Positions 17,046-24,818 of a DNA stretch of 64,000 nt are shown here, one piece after another. Position 1 is the first letter of the stretch; each line of letters begins with the position of its first letter. Both the position numbers and the translations under genes were made by a program. The notes beneath the pieces are model-generated. The model had not been told where the DNA came from, made no database searches, and saw only the letters and a list, made by a program, of their open reading frames with translations. This DNA is from Prevotella sp. UBA4217 (GTDB lineage Bacteria > Bacteroidota > Bacteroidia > Bacteroidales > Bacteroidaceae), in the NCBI GenBank assembly GCA_002379425.1, contig DFTH01000003.1:186627-250626 (forward strand), given 5' to 3'.

Positions 17046-17110
17046 AACTGTTGGTTTTACTTGAAAAAGGGGGTGACTGAGATTCTTCCAGCCACTCCCT
17101 TTGCGTTGGT

Positions 17111-17182
17111 CGGGATGAGGCGACTCGAACGCCCGACCCCTACGTCCCGAACGTAGTGCGCTACCAACTGCGCTACATCCCG
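17111..17182 (-). tRNA. tRNA-Pro (anticodon CGG)
   Basis: On the minus strand the sequence folds as a complete cloverleaf: acceptor CGGGATG/CATCCCG, D stem GCGC/GCGC with loop AGTTGGTA, anticodon stem CTACG/CGTAG with loop TTCGGGA (anticodon CGG, proline), a 5-nt variable loop, and a T arm GGGCG-TTCGAGT-CGCCT. The discriminator base is A (17110). CCA is not encoded. A TACCTTTG box at 17195-17202 (minus) lies just upstream. Confidence 0.95.
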
Positions 17183-17194
17183 ATTTTGCGGATG

Positions 17195-17202
17195 CAAAGG
17201 TA
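17195..17202 (-). promoter_or_regulatory. Promoter -7 element of tRNA-Pro
   Basis: TACCTTTG on the minus strand, ending 12 bp before the first base of the tRNA, so initiation would fall a few bases ahead of the mature 5' end. Confidence 0.6.
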
Positions 17203-17245
17203 CGTCATTTTTTTGAATAACGTGCAAGAAAAGCGATAAATTTTC

Positions 17246-17273
17246 AAAAAGAGGGGCATTTGCCCCTCTTTTT
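17246..17273 (-). terminator. Terminator after the 674-residue secreted protein gene
   Basis: GAGGGGCA (17251-17258) pairs with TGCCCCTC (17261-17268) and is flanked by A-run and T-run on either side, so it can act on both strands. It follows the stop at 17278 directly and separates this operon from tRNA-Pro. Confidence 0.85.
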
Positions 17274-17277
17274 ATCA

Positions 17278-19302
17278 TTATCGTTGGGCGAAGACCTTTA
17301 GGAATTGGTCGTACTCGTCGCATCGCGACACATAGCCGCTGGTCTGCGAAGCGTTGGCCTTCTCGAACTTTGCCAATGCAGCCCATGCCTGGTAGCACGA
17401 CGACTCGGGCAGAGGCTTGCGCTCGTGCTCATAGGTCTCTTCGTTCCATACCTCCTCATACCAGTTGGTGGGATTCATATAGATATAGGCCCTGGCGCAG
17501 AGCACCTTCTCCTTCAGCAAGAAGTCCTTGGGATCGCCTGCCTGCTGGAGCAGTGAGGCAGCCCGCTTGTCATAGTCGATATCCTCAGACCCGAAGAGGT
17601 TGTAACTGCTCTTGCTGTCGCGGGTGAGGAACCAGCAGTCGCCTGTCGTACTGGCTTGGGCATAGCGTACGGCGAGTTCGTAGTAGTGCTTCTTCAGGGC
17701 TTCACCAGAGAGCACGCTTGTCTCTCCCTCCATCTTCAGCATCTCCTTGGCAAAGACCAGCCTGGGGTTCTGGCCGAGTTTCCACTCCGTGTCGCTGTAG
17801 AGGGTCGCGTTGTTCAGCCATTGGCGCTTGATCCACGGGCCGAGGTTATAGCGGCGGTTGGCGGCATAGACGGCATAGCCCTGTTTCTCGTAGTAGTTGA
17901 CGGGGATGTCCTTCAGCCACTCGATGGCCTTCTCCCAATGTCCTGCGCGCAGGTGCTTGGAACCTATGAGGTCTTCCATGGCATAGTTCTCCATTTTCTG
18001 CAGATGTTTCTTCAGGAACTTGTCGAGGTTGGTGCGTGGAGTCTTGAGGGTGAAGAAGTGGAACTGTTCCAGATCGGCCACCTTCATCGTATCGATGAGG
18101 GCAGCGTATTCGTTGCTGTTGGCAGCACTGAGGAGGGCTGCAGTAGTGACACTGTTGTCGGCATAGTGCTTGGTGAGTATCTGGTGGGTGATGCGGTTCA
18201 TGGCCATGTCGTAGTAGCCGTCAGGCTCAGCCTTCTGCTTCAGCCATTCCAGTTCTTCTGCGAGCCAGTCGTCATAGTCCTTGCCTTTGGAAGCAAGGGC
18301 AGCGTTGATGTAGAGGTGGAGCACGCGGGCATTGTCCTTTATATGCTCATTGCCTTCCATGGTGCAGGCCTCGCGGATGTCGGAAAGGGCTTTTTCCTTG
18401 CTGCCGAACATATATTCCAGCCATGCCTGGGCACTCTGCCAGAGGGCGGGGGCCTCCGTCTTGCCCTCCTTGACGACCTGCTTGCAGAAGTTGATCATCT
18501 GGGTGGCTTCTGTCTTGGAGATGTCGCGGACGAAGAGTTTGCCGGAGCCGTCGTGGTCGTAGGCCTCCTGGGCATTGTTCACGAAGTCCTGCAGTAAGAA
18601 CGGCAGGGTCTTGGCATTGGGGTCCTGCATGTACTCCTGTCGGATGGCTACGAAGGAACGCTTCTTGTAGTACTGTGTCATCAGACTGTTGTAGTCGCCC
18701 ATCTCGGCGAAGATCTCACCCGCCTTGAGGTGCTGTCCAGTCTTATAGAGTGCTCCAGCGTAGATGTTCTGCATCATGTCCTTATAGACGGTCTCGATAT
18801 ACTGGCTGGCAGTCTGCTCCCAGAAGGTGATGTTCTCCTGGTGGCGGCCCAGCATCATGTTGCAGCGCATGAAGAGCAGGGCGTGCTGGGAGCGCAGGCG
18901 TGTCTTCAACTTACTCTGCGCGTATGTGCGCACGGCCTGCAGTCTTTTGGCATTGCCGCTGATCTCCTCCTTCGTGGGGTAGTTCCACTCGTTGAGTCTG
19001 CGTTGCTCGATATTCACGCAGTCGAGATACTTCTGCAGGTTCTCCACGTAACTGACCATCAGCGGGTCGTTCTTCTCGCGTGCGGCCTTGATGACATCCT
19101 CGGCGCGGAAGTAGAAGTACTCGTCCTCCCCCATGCCCAGGTAGGCTTTCCAGTTGTTCCTGGTGATCTGATCTACCCGTTCGCTGAAGTCGCTACTGTC
19201 ATAGACATGGAACAGGTAGTAATTGTGGTTATCGACCCAAAAGCAGGCCAGCATGGGCACTGCCATGAGGGCCAGCAGATTAGTGATGATAAATCTCTTC
19301 AT
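17278..19302 (-). CDS. Secreted or periplasmic protein of unknown function, 674 residues
   Basis: Begins with a signal peptide (MKRFIITNLLALMAVPMLA, then CFWVDNHNYYLF; the Cys after LA could be a lipobox). The rest is largely helical, rich in Ala, Lys and Tyr, with repeated short helical pairs (for example QTASQYIETVYKDMMQNIY, LLSAANSNEYAALIDTMKV, HLRAGHWEKAIEWLKD), suggesting TPR-like repeats, but I cannot assign a named family. It follows the 288-residue lipoprotein gene with a 23-bp overlap, so the two are translated together and probably work together. A strong terminator lies 5 bp after the stop. Confidence 0.75.
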   Translation of the reverse strand: MKRFIITNLLALMAVPMLACFWVDNHNYYLFHVYDSSDFSERVDQITRNNWKAYLGMGEDEYFYFRAEDVIKAAREKNDPLMVSYVENLQKYLDCVNIEQRRLNEWNYPTKEEISGNAKRLQAVRTYAQSKLKTRLRSQHALLFMRCNMMLGRHQENITFWEQTASQYIETVYKDMMQNIYAGALYKTGQHLKAGEIFAEMGDYNSLMTQYYKKRSFVAIRQEYMQDPNAKTLPFLLQDFVNNAQEAYDHDGSGKLFVRDISKTEATQMINFCKQVVKEGKTEAPALWQSAQAWLEYMFGSKEKALSDIREACTMEGNEHIKDNARVLHLYINAALASKGKDYDDWLAEELEWLKQKAEPDGYYDMAMNRITHQILTKHYADNSVTTAALLSAANSNEYAALIDTMKVADLEQFHFFTLKTPRTNLDKFLKKHLQKMENYAMEDLIGSKHLRAGHWEKAIEWLKDIPVNYYEKQGYAVYAANRRYNLGPWIKRQWLNNATLYSDTEWKLGQNPRLVFAKEMLKMEGETSVLSGEALKKHYYELAVRYAQASTTGDCWFLTRDSKSSYNLFGSEDIDYDKRAASLLQQAGDPKDFLLKEKVLCARAYIYMNPTNWYEEVWNEETYEHERKPLPESSCYQAWAALAKFEKANASQTSGYVSRCDEYDQFLKVFAQR

Positions 19303-20146
19303 AGGTTTCTGGTTTATATCTGTTAATGTTTTCTACGTCCAGATGGTAGGTGATAATGCTGCGTTTCAGTCCCTCGCGCTCCTTCTCCACGGCATGCTTC
19401 ACCTTGATGATCTCTTCGGCCTCCACGGTGTGCTCGATGTGCACCCCGTCGATGATGCGCAGCCAACTATATACGGGGTAGGCGGCAGCCAGCGGCAGGG
19501 GATAGTCGTCGAGGCGCTTCAGGTAGGGTGCCACGTCGCGCATGTCGAGGATGGGGTTTCGCTCCTCAAACTTCCTCGGGTCGCCTGTGTTATAGAGCAT
19601 CAGCACCCCCTCGTCGGCTGGTGGGGCAGGCATCGACAACTGGTGCAGGCGTATGGTGGTCGAGAGGCGCTGTCCCCAGGCTTCTTTTACTTCCCTGAGA
19701 AACTGGTAGTAGGTCTTCATGCTGCGCGCCGTGTAGTCGCAGTCGATCTGTATCTCGCGGATGTCTTCCATGTCGTTGGTCTCATTCATCTGGCGGATGC
19801 GCTGCACGAGTCTCTCTGCCAGTTGCTGATGCGGCTTGTGCATGCAGTTCTCCGTGATATAGATGGTGGGGATGATCTCCACGCCTGCAGGCAGTGAGTC
19901 GCTGAAGGAGAGGGTGGCATTCGGCACAGGACCAGTGGCAGTGTCGTTGATGACCACGTCGAAGTAGCGGCAATATACCTTCCTGATATGGTATTGGTTC
20001 AGGAAGGCCCGCTCCGTGGAGTCGAGTCTGAGGTCTGTCCGCCAGTAATAGACAGCGTTGCCTTCCGCTGGTTCCTCTCGCTGTGTGCATCCTATTGCCG
20101 ACAGGATGAGGAGCAGACCAATACAGATGTGTTTTAGACGCTTCAT
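19280..20146 (-). CDS. Lipoprotein of unknown function, possible TIM-barrel fold
   Basis: 288 residues starting MKRLKHICIGLLLILSAIGC, a clear lipoprotein signal with lipobox SAIGC. The body has alternating strands and helices, including VEIIPTIYITENC, IREIQIDCDYTARSM and LSTTIRLHQLSMP; the pattern with IQIDCDY resembles glycosidase-like TIM barrels of uncharacterised Bacteroidales proteins, a weak similarity by eye. The ATG at 20146 fits the TACCTTTG promoter that ends 6 bp upstream, leaving almost no leader. The 3' end overlaps the next gene by 23 bp. Repeat element B lies just upstream, its nearest hairpin 55 bp from the start. Confidence 0.75.
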   Translation of the reverse strand: MKRLKHICIGLLLILSAIGCTQREEPAEGNAVYYWRTDLRLDSTERAFLNQYHIRKVYCRYFDVVINDTATGPVPNATLSFSDSLPAGVEIIPTIYITENCMHKPHQQLAERLVQRIRQMNETNDMEDIREIQIDCDYTARSMKTYYQFLREVKEAWGQRLSTTIRLHQLSMPAPPADEGVLMLYNTGDPRKFEERNPILDMRDVAPYLKRLDDYPLPLAAAYPVYSWLRIIDGVHIEHTVEAEEIIKVKHAVEKEREGLKRSIITYHLDVENINRYKPETYEEIYHH

Positions 20147-20152
20147 CAGTTG

Positions 20153-20160
20153 CAAAGGTA
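20153..20160 (-). promoter_or_regulatory. Promoter -7 element abutting the lipoprotein start
   Basis: TACCTTTG on the minus strand with only 6 bp to the ATG at 20146. Initiation about 5-7 nt downstream of the box would give a leaderless or nearly leaderless mRNA. Confidence 0.6.
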
Positions 20161-20200
20161 CGATATATTAGGTATAATACCAAATAATTTTTTCATTTTT

Positions 20201-20557
20201 CCTTTCAGCGTGGTCGTAATTACCTGGTTATCAGCAGTTTGCGCTGAAGGGTAATTTTTTACCGCGTCTATCTGCCTCTTTCCCTCTGGAGAAGAGCCGC
20301 TTTTTGGTTGTAAAGTGCCTCTTTTTGATCGTAAAGAGCCTCCTCTTGATCGTAAAGTGGCTCCTCTTGATCGTAAAGAGCCTCCTCTTGGTGCTAAAGT
20401 GCCTCTTATTTCTCGTCGCAGACCTTCTCTGACTCCCCCCAAAAAAGTGTATGGCACAGATTCTTAGATACGGAGGGCGTCCCTTCAGCCAGATGCACCA
20501 GGAAAATCTCCCTTCAGCCGGAAATGCTGTGAATCAGCACGTTACGCCTCGGCTGAA
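20201..20557 (-). repeat. Structured repeat element, copy B
   Basis: Copy A's layout on the opposite strand. Read on the plus strand: hairpin CCTTTCAGCG (20201-20210) with CGCTGAAGGG (20242-20251, one wobble), whose loop holds the conserved TGCTGATAA in complement (20228-20236); six 21-bp units whose starts fall at 20290, 20311, 20332, 20353, 20374 and 20395; the motif GTATCTAAG in complement (20463-20471); an extra CCCTTCAGCC (20481-20490); and hairpin TTCAGCCG (20513-20520) with CGGCTGAA (20550-20557). The last base touches the murF stop codon (20558-20560). It fills the 411-bp gap between murF and the lipoprotein gene. Confidence 0.85.
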
Positions 20558-21895
20558 CTATAATAGTTCTGGAAGTTGGAAGAGTTTATTGCTGTTGCTG
20601 CCCTTGATGAGGATGTAGTATCCTTCAGGACAGTGGCTCTTGATGGCGGCCTTTACTTCCTCCACGTCGTGGAACTTGCGGAAGGGGCAGTCGATGTCCT
20701 TGAAGTTATCGCCCACCAGCCATACCTCGTCGTAGTTGGCGGCTTCCAGATAACTCACCAGTTGGCGATGCTCCATGTCGCTGTCGTCTCCCAGTTCTCC
20801 CATCTGCCCCAGTATCGCCATCTTGTGGTCGGCCTGCATCATGCTGAAGTTCTCCAGGGCGGCCTGCATCGACGACGGGTTGGCGTTATAGGCATCCACT
20901 ACGAGATGGTTCTTGGCCGTGACGGTCATCTGCGAACGGTTGTTGGAGGGGGTATAGTCCTCCAGGGCGGCGCATATCTTCTTGCGATCCACGCCGAAGT
21001 TGATGCCCACGGCGATGGCCGCCAGCAGGTTGTCGATGTTATACGAGCCCACGAGTTGCGTCTGTACCTTGTGCCATTTCGTGGAGCGCCCCTCCTCTTC
21101 GAGCGTCATCAGTGGCTCGCGCCAGCGGAACTTCAGGAAGGGGTCACAGGCGATGGTCTCTCCGCTGATGCATGTGTATTGCTTCTCAGGGTCGGTAGAG
21201 TAGGGCGAGAGCCAGATCTCCTCCTCGTCGCCAATCTGGTCCATCAGGTAGTCGTTGTCGGCATTGATGAAGATAAGACCGTCCTCACGGGTGCGGAGGA
21301 AGTCGTAGAGTTCGCACTTCGTCTTGATGACGCCCTCGAAGGAGCCGAATCCCTGCAGGTGGGCCCTGCCCACGTTGGTGATGAGGCCGCAGGTAGGCTC
21401 TGCCGTCTCTGCCAGTGTCTTGATGTCGCCAGGATGGCTGGCACCCATCTCGATGACGGCTATCTCGTGCTCCTTGGTCAGACGGAAGAGCGTCTTGGGC
21501 ACACCAACGTCGTTGTTGAAGTTGCCCTGGGTATAGAGCACGTTGTATTTCTGCGAGAGCACGGCGGCTATGAGTTCCTTGGTGGTCGTCTTGCCGTTGG
21601 TGCCCGTGATGCCGATCACGGGGATGTCAAACTGGCGGCGATGCTCGCGGGCCAGGTCCTTGAAGGTCTGCAGACAGTCATCCACGAGGATAAGTCTTTT
21701 GTCGCCTGTAGTCAACTCCGGATCATCCACGATGGCGTATGCACAGCCCTTCTCGATGGCCTGGAGGGCGAATTTGTTGCCATCAAACGACTCGCCTTTC
21801 AGGGCGAGAAAGATGCTCCCCTCAGGACAGTCACGGCTGTCGGTCGTGATGCAGGGGTGCTGCTGATACAGTTTGTATAGTTCCTTAATTTCCAT
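20558..21895 (-). CDS. murF: UDP-N-acetylmuramoyl-tripeptide--D-alanyl-D-alanine ligase
   Basis: Adds the D-Ala-D-Ala dipeptide to the cytoplasmic peptidoglycan precursor. The ATP loop GITGTNGKTTTKE is at about residues 95-107, followed by GNFNNDVGVP and the EMGASHPGDI motif of the Mur ligase central domain, and DAYNANPSSM of the C-terminal domain. The length (445) is normal. Its substrate dipeptide is made by the Ddl encoded at about 40.2 kb. Transcribed alone from a TAATTTTG box (21915-21922, minus), divergent from folP. The stop is immediately followed by a hairpin of repeat element B, which may end its transcript. Confidence 0.95.
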   Translation of the reverse strand: MEIKELYKLYQQHPCITTDSRDCPEGSIFLALKGESFDGNKFALQAIEKGCAYAIVDDPELTTGDKRLILVDDCLQTFKDLAREHRRQFDIPVIGITGTNGKTTTKELIAAVLSQKYNVLYTQGNFNNDVGVPKTLFRLTKEHEIAVIEMGASHPGDIKTLAETAEPTCGLITNVGRAHLQGFGSFEGVIKTKCELYDFLRTREDGLIFINADNDYLMDQIGDEEEIWLSPYSTDPEKQYTCISGETIACDPFLKFRWREPLMTLEEEGRSTKWHKVQTQLVGSYNIDNLLAAIAVGINFGVDRKKICAALEDYTPSNNRSQMTVTAKNHLVVDAYNANPSSMQAALENFSMMQADHKMAILGQMGELGDDSDMEHRQLVSYLEAANYDEVWLVGDNFKDIDCPFRKFHDVEEVKAAIKSHCPEGYYILIKGSNSNKLFQLPELL

Positions 21896-21914
21896 AAACT
21901 TCGCTAATTTGCTG

Positions 21915-21974
21915 CAAAATTACGAAATAATTATGAATTATGAATTATGAATTATGAATAAATTTGTATCTTTG
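21915..21974. promoter_or_regulatory. Divergent murF/folP promoters with a short tandem repeat between
   Basis: TAATTTTG on the minus strand (21915-21922) for murF and TATCTTTG on the plus strand (21967-21974) for folP. Between them are three tandem GAATTAT-type units (21932-21958). The folP box ends 8 bp before its ATG, leaving almost no leader. Confidence 0.65.
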
Positions 21975-21982
21975 TAGGCGAA

Positions 21983-22819
21983 ATGGACTATACGATCAAT
22001 GTTCGAGGCCGCCTGATGGATCTTAGTGAGCCGCAGGTGATGGGTATCCTTAACGTGACGCCCGACTCTTTCTATGCAGGGAGCCGGAAGCAGACGGAGC
22101 GGGAGATTGCCGAGCGTGCCAATGAGATTGTGGAGCAGGGCGGTACGATCATTGACGTGGGTGCCTTCTCTACCCGTCCAGGTGCTGATGAGGTGTCCGA
22201 GGCGGAAGAGATGGAGCGCCTGCGCTTCGCCCTCGATGTCGTGCGACGCGAACTGCCCTACACGGTTGTCTCCGTCGATACGTTCCGCCCTGACGTGGCC
22301 CGCATGGCCGTGGAGGAGTTTGGGGCCGATATCATCAACGACGTCAGCGAGGGTGGTCTGACGGGTGTCGCGAACACCCCTCTGGAGCAGACGGACGAGG
22401 TCTATCCGCCCATTTTCCGGATGGCTGCACAACTTCGCGTACCTTATATATTAATGTCCGTACAGCCGACGTTGCGGGAGATGCTGCTTGGCTTCTCCAA
22501 GAAGGTGCAGCAACTGCGCGACCTCGGGGTGAAGGATATTATCCTTGACCCAGGCTTCGGCTTCGGAAAGTCTCAGGAGCAGAACTATCAGTTGATGAGC
22601 GAACTGGAGAAATTGAAAGTGCTCGAGTTGCCCCTGCTGGTAGGAGTGTCCCGCAAGTCGATGATCTACAAGTTGCTTGGCTGTACTGCCAATGAGTCGC
22701 TCAACGGTACGACCGTCATTAATACAGTAGCCCTGATGAAAGGAGCAAGCATCCTCAGAGTGCATGACGTGAAGGAGACTGTGGAGTGTGTGAAGATCTT
22801 TAAAGAATTGAAGAATTGA
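21983..22819 (+). CDS. folP: Dihydropteroate synthase
   Basis: Joins p-aminobenzoate to dihydropterin pyrophosphate in folate synthesis; the target of sulfonamides. Signatures: GILNVTPDSFY (about residues 21-31), IIDVGAFSTRPGA (about 57-69), SVDTFRP, INDVSEG, ILDPGFGFGKS and VGVSRKS. At 278 residues it is normal. The last residues (KELKN) and the TGA are encoded by the first units of a gaattgaag repeat array, so the original C-terminus may have been altered. dacA follows after 52 bp, the usual Bacteroidales pairing of folP with c-di-AMP synthesis. Confidence 0.95.
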   Translation: MDYTINVRGRLMDLSEPQVMGILNVTPDSFYAGSRKQTEREIAERANEIVEQGGTIIDVGAFSTRPGADEVSEAEEMERLRFALDVVRRELPYTVVSVDTFRPDVARMAVEEFGADIINDVSEGGLTGVANTPLEQTDEVYPPIFRMAAQLRVPYILMSVQPTLREMLLGFSKKVQQLRDLGVKDIILDPGFGFGKSQEQNYQLMSELEKLKVLELPLLVGVSRKSMIYKLLGCTANESLNGTTVINTVALMKGASILRVHDVKETVECVKIFKELKN

Positions 22820-22870
22820 AGGATTGAAGAATTGAAGGATTAAAGAATTGAAGGATTGAAGAATTGAAGT
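22803..22870 (+). repeat. GAATTGAAG tandem repeat between folP and dacA
   Basis: Six or more imperfect units of GAATTGAAG / GGATTGAAG. The first two units lie inside the folP frame and supply its stop codon (22817-22819); the last ends 2 bp before the dacA ATG. Confidence 0.8.
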
Positions 22871-22871
22871 C

Positions 22872-23651
22872 ATGTTTTTCGAGTTTGGCCTGAAAGATAT
22901 TATCGACATTCTACTGGTAGCATTGATGCTTTACTACATCTACCGGCTGATGCGTGACTCGCGCTCACTCAATGTGTTCAGTGGGATCATGGTGTTTATC
23001 GTCGTGTGGCTGTTCGTCTCCCAGGTGTTGCAGATGCGACTGCTCGGCTCGATCCTTGACAAACTGGTCAGCGTGGGTGTCATCGCTTTGATTGTGCTCT
23101 TCCAGGAAGATATCCGTAAGTTCCTCTATAACCTGGGTGCCCATCAGCGGATACGCAGTATCTTGCGATTCTTCAGGTTCTCGAAGAACAAGGATAGAGA
23201 CCAGAAGGATGTCAAGGAGGTGATCATGCCTATCGTGCTCTCTTCGATGAATATGAGTAAGGGAAAGGTGGGCGCACTGATCGTCATCGAGCGTAATGTG
23301 CCACTGGATGACATCGTAGCGACTGGCGATGTGATCGATGCGCTTATCAATCAGCGCCTGATAGAGAATATCTTCTTCAAGAACTCTCCCTTGCATGACG
23401 GTGCCATGATAATCTCCAAGAAACGTATCAAGGCAGCAGGCTGCATCCTGCCAGTCAGTCACGATATGGATATCCCTAAGGAATTGGGCCTGAGGCATCG
23501 GGCTGCCATGGGCATATCTCAGGAGACGGATGCCTTGGCGGTGGTCGTCTCAGAGGAGACGGGCGGCATCTCCATCGCCCAGCGAGGAGAGTTCCGTCTG
23601 CGCCTTTCTGCAGAGGAGTTGGAAAGCATCCTGACGAAAGAGTTGGGATAG
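22872..23651 (+). CDS. dacA: Diadenylate cyclase (CdaA/DacA type)
   Basis: Makes the second messenger c-di-AMP from two ATP. Three N-terminal membrane helices (within residues 8-80) precede the DAC catalytic domain, whose DGA motif is in NSPLHDGAMII (about 173-183) and RHR motif in GLRHRAAMG (about 205-213); both are intact. The 259 residues match the CdaA type. In this phylum c-di-AMP is linked to envelope and osmotic balance. It follows folP and shares its transcript; a weak A/T-rich hairpin downstream may be its terminator. Confidence 0.95.
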   Translation: MFFEFGLKDIIDILLVALMLYYIYRLMRDSRSLNVFSGIMVFIVVWLFVSQVLQMRLLGSILDKLVSVGVIALIVLFQEDIRKFLYNLGAHQRIRSILRFFRFSKNKDRDQKDVKEVIMPIVLSSMNMSKGKVGALIVIERNVPLDDIVATGDVIDALINQRLIENIFFKNSPLHDGAMIISKKRIKAAGCILPVSHDMDIPKELGLRHRAAMGISQETDALAVVVSEETGGISIAQRGEFRLRLSAEELESILTKELG

Positions 23652-23693
23652 CAGACAGTCCTGGTACGTAAAGGTTTTCATTTAAAATTCTGA

Positions 23694-23730
23694 AAAATAA
23701 TCCGATTACTGCGTGTGTTCAGATTATTTT
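23694..23730 (+). terminator. Possible A/T-rich terminator after dacA
   Basis: AAAATAATCCGA (23694-23705) pairs with TCAGATTATTTT (23719-23730) with one mismatch and runs into T-rich sequence. It is weak, but it lies between dacA and the pta promoter. Confidence 0.35.
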
Positions 23731-23733
23731 TAT

Positions 23734-23741
23734 TACTTTTG
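23734..23741 (+). promoter_or_regulatory. Promoter -7 element of pta-ackA
   Basis: TACTTTTG, 53 bp before the pta ATG. No clear TTTG is seen at the expected -33 distance. Confidence 0.5.
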
Positions 23742-23794
23742 CAATCTCAATATTACAAACTGAGTTTTAAGAACAATTAAATATAAAACAAACT

Positions 23795-24805
23795 ATGGAT
23801 TTATTAAGTCAAATTGTTGCTCGCGCTAAGTCCAACAAACAGCGCATCGTGCTCCCTGAAGCAGAAGAGGAGCGTACACTCTGTGCAGCCGATAGGGCCT
23901 TGGCTGACGATCTTGCAGACATCATCCTGATCGGTAACCCCGCAAAGGTGGCTGCCCTGGCCAAGGAGAAGGGTCTGCAGCATATCGGTAAGGCCACGCT
24001 CATTGACCCGGAGAACTACGAGAAGAGTGAGGAACTGGCAGAGAAACTGGCAGAGATTCGCAAGTCGAAGGGTATGACCATCGAGGAGGCTCGTAAACTG
24101 GTGAAGAACCCGCTGTACCTGGGTTGTATGATCATCAAGACCGAGGGCGCTGACGGTCAGATCTCTGGCGCACTTTCTACGACAGGCGACACCCTGCGTC
24201 CAGCCCTGCAGATTATCAAGTGCGCTCCTGGCATCAACTGTGTCAGCGGTGGTCTGCTGCTGATCTCCAAGCAGAAGCAGTTCGGTGAGAATGGTGTGCT
24301 CGTAGTGGCAGATGTGGCAGTGACACCTATGCCCGATGCCAACCAACTGGCTCAGTTTGCCGTTTGTACGGCTCAGACCGCCAAGGCTGTGGCAGGTTTC
24401 AAAGAGCCCCGCGTGGCTATGCTGAGTTTCTCCACAAAGGGCAGTGCCAAGCACGAGGTATGTGATAAGGTGATCGAGGCCACTCGCCTGGCCAAAGAGA
24501 TGGATCCTACTCTGAAGATCGACGGAGAGTTGCAGGCCGATGCAGCCCTTGTGCCCAGTGTCGGTGCCAAGAAGGCTCCTGGCTCAGAGATCGCTGGTAA
24601 GGCCAATGTGCTCGTGTTCCCGAACCTTGAGGTTGGAAACATTGGCTATAAGATGGTGCAGCGCCTGGGTGATGCCATCGCTATCGGCCCGGTCCTTCAG
24701 GGTATCGCCCGTCCAGTGAACGACCTCAGCCGTGGTTGCTCCATAGACGATATTTATTATATGATCGCCATTACAGCCTGCCAGGCTATCGATGCGAAGA
24801 AGTAA
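23795..24805 (+). CDS. pta: Phosphate acetyltransferase
   Basis: Interconverts acetyl-CoA and acetyl phosphate. It starts MDLLSQIVARAKSNKQRIVLPEAEEER, a typical N-terminus, and contains SGALSTTGDTLRPALQ, the conserved PDANQLAQF-type region, and SFSTKGSAKHE with GELQADAALVP. The 336 residues mark the short form without regulatory domains. The ackA start lies 13 bp after the stop, so together they form the acetate fermentation branch that yields ATP. Confidence 0.95.
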   Translation: MDLLSQIVARAKSNKQRIVLPEAEEERTLCAADRALADDLADIILIGNPAKVAALAKEKGLQHIGKATLIDPENYEKSEELAEKLAEIRKSKGMTIEEARKLVKNPLYLGCMIIKTEGADGQISGALSTTGDTLRPALQIIKCAPGINCVSGGLLLISKQKQFGENGVLVVADVAVTPMPDANQLAQFAVCTAQTAKAVAGFKEPRVAMLSFSTKGSAKHEVCDKVIEATRLAKEMDPTLKIDGELQADAALVPSVGAKKAPGSEIAGKANVLVFPNLEVGNIGYKMVQRLGDAIAIGPVLQGIARPVNDLSRGCSIDDIYYMIAITACQAIDAKK

Positions 24806-24818
24806 CTTGAATTTAGAT

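Noticed and set aside
20290..20415. 21-bp units as a CRISPR array
   Set aside because: The units are directly adjacent with no unique spacers, and no cas gene is in the window.
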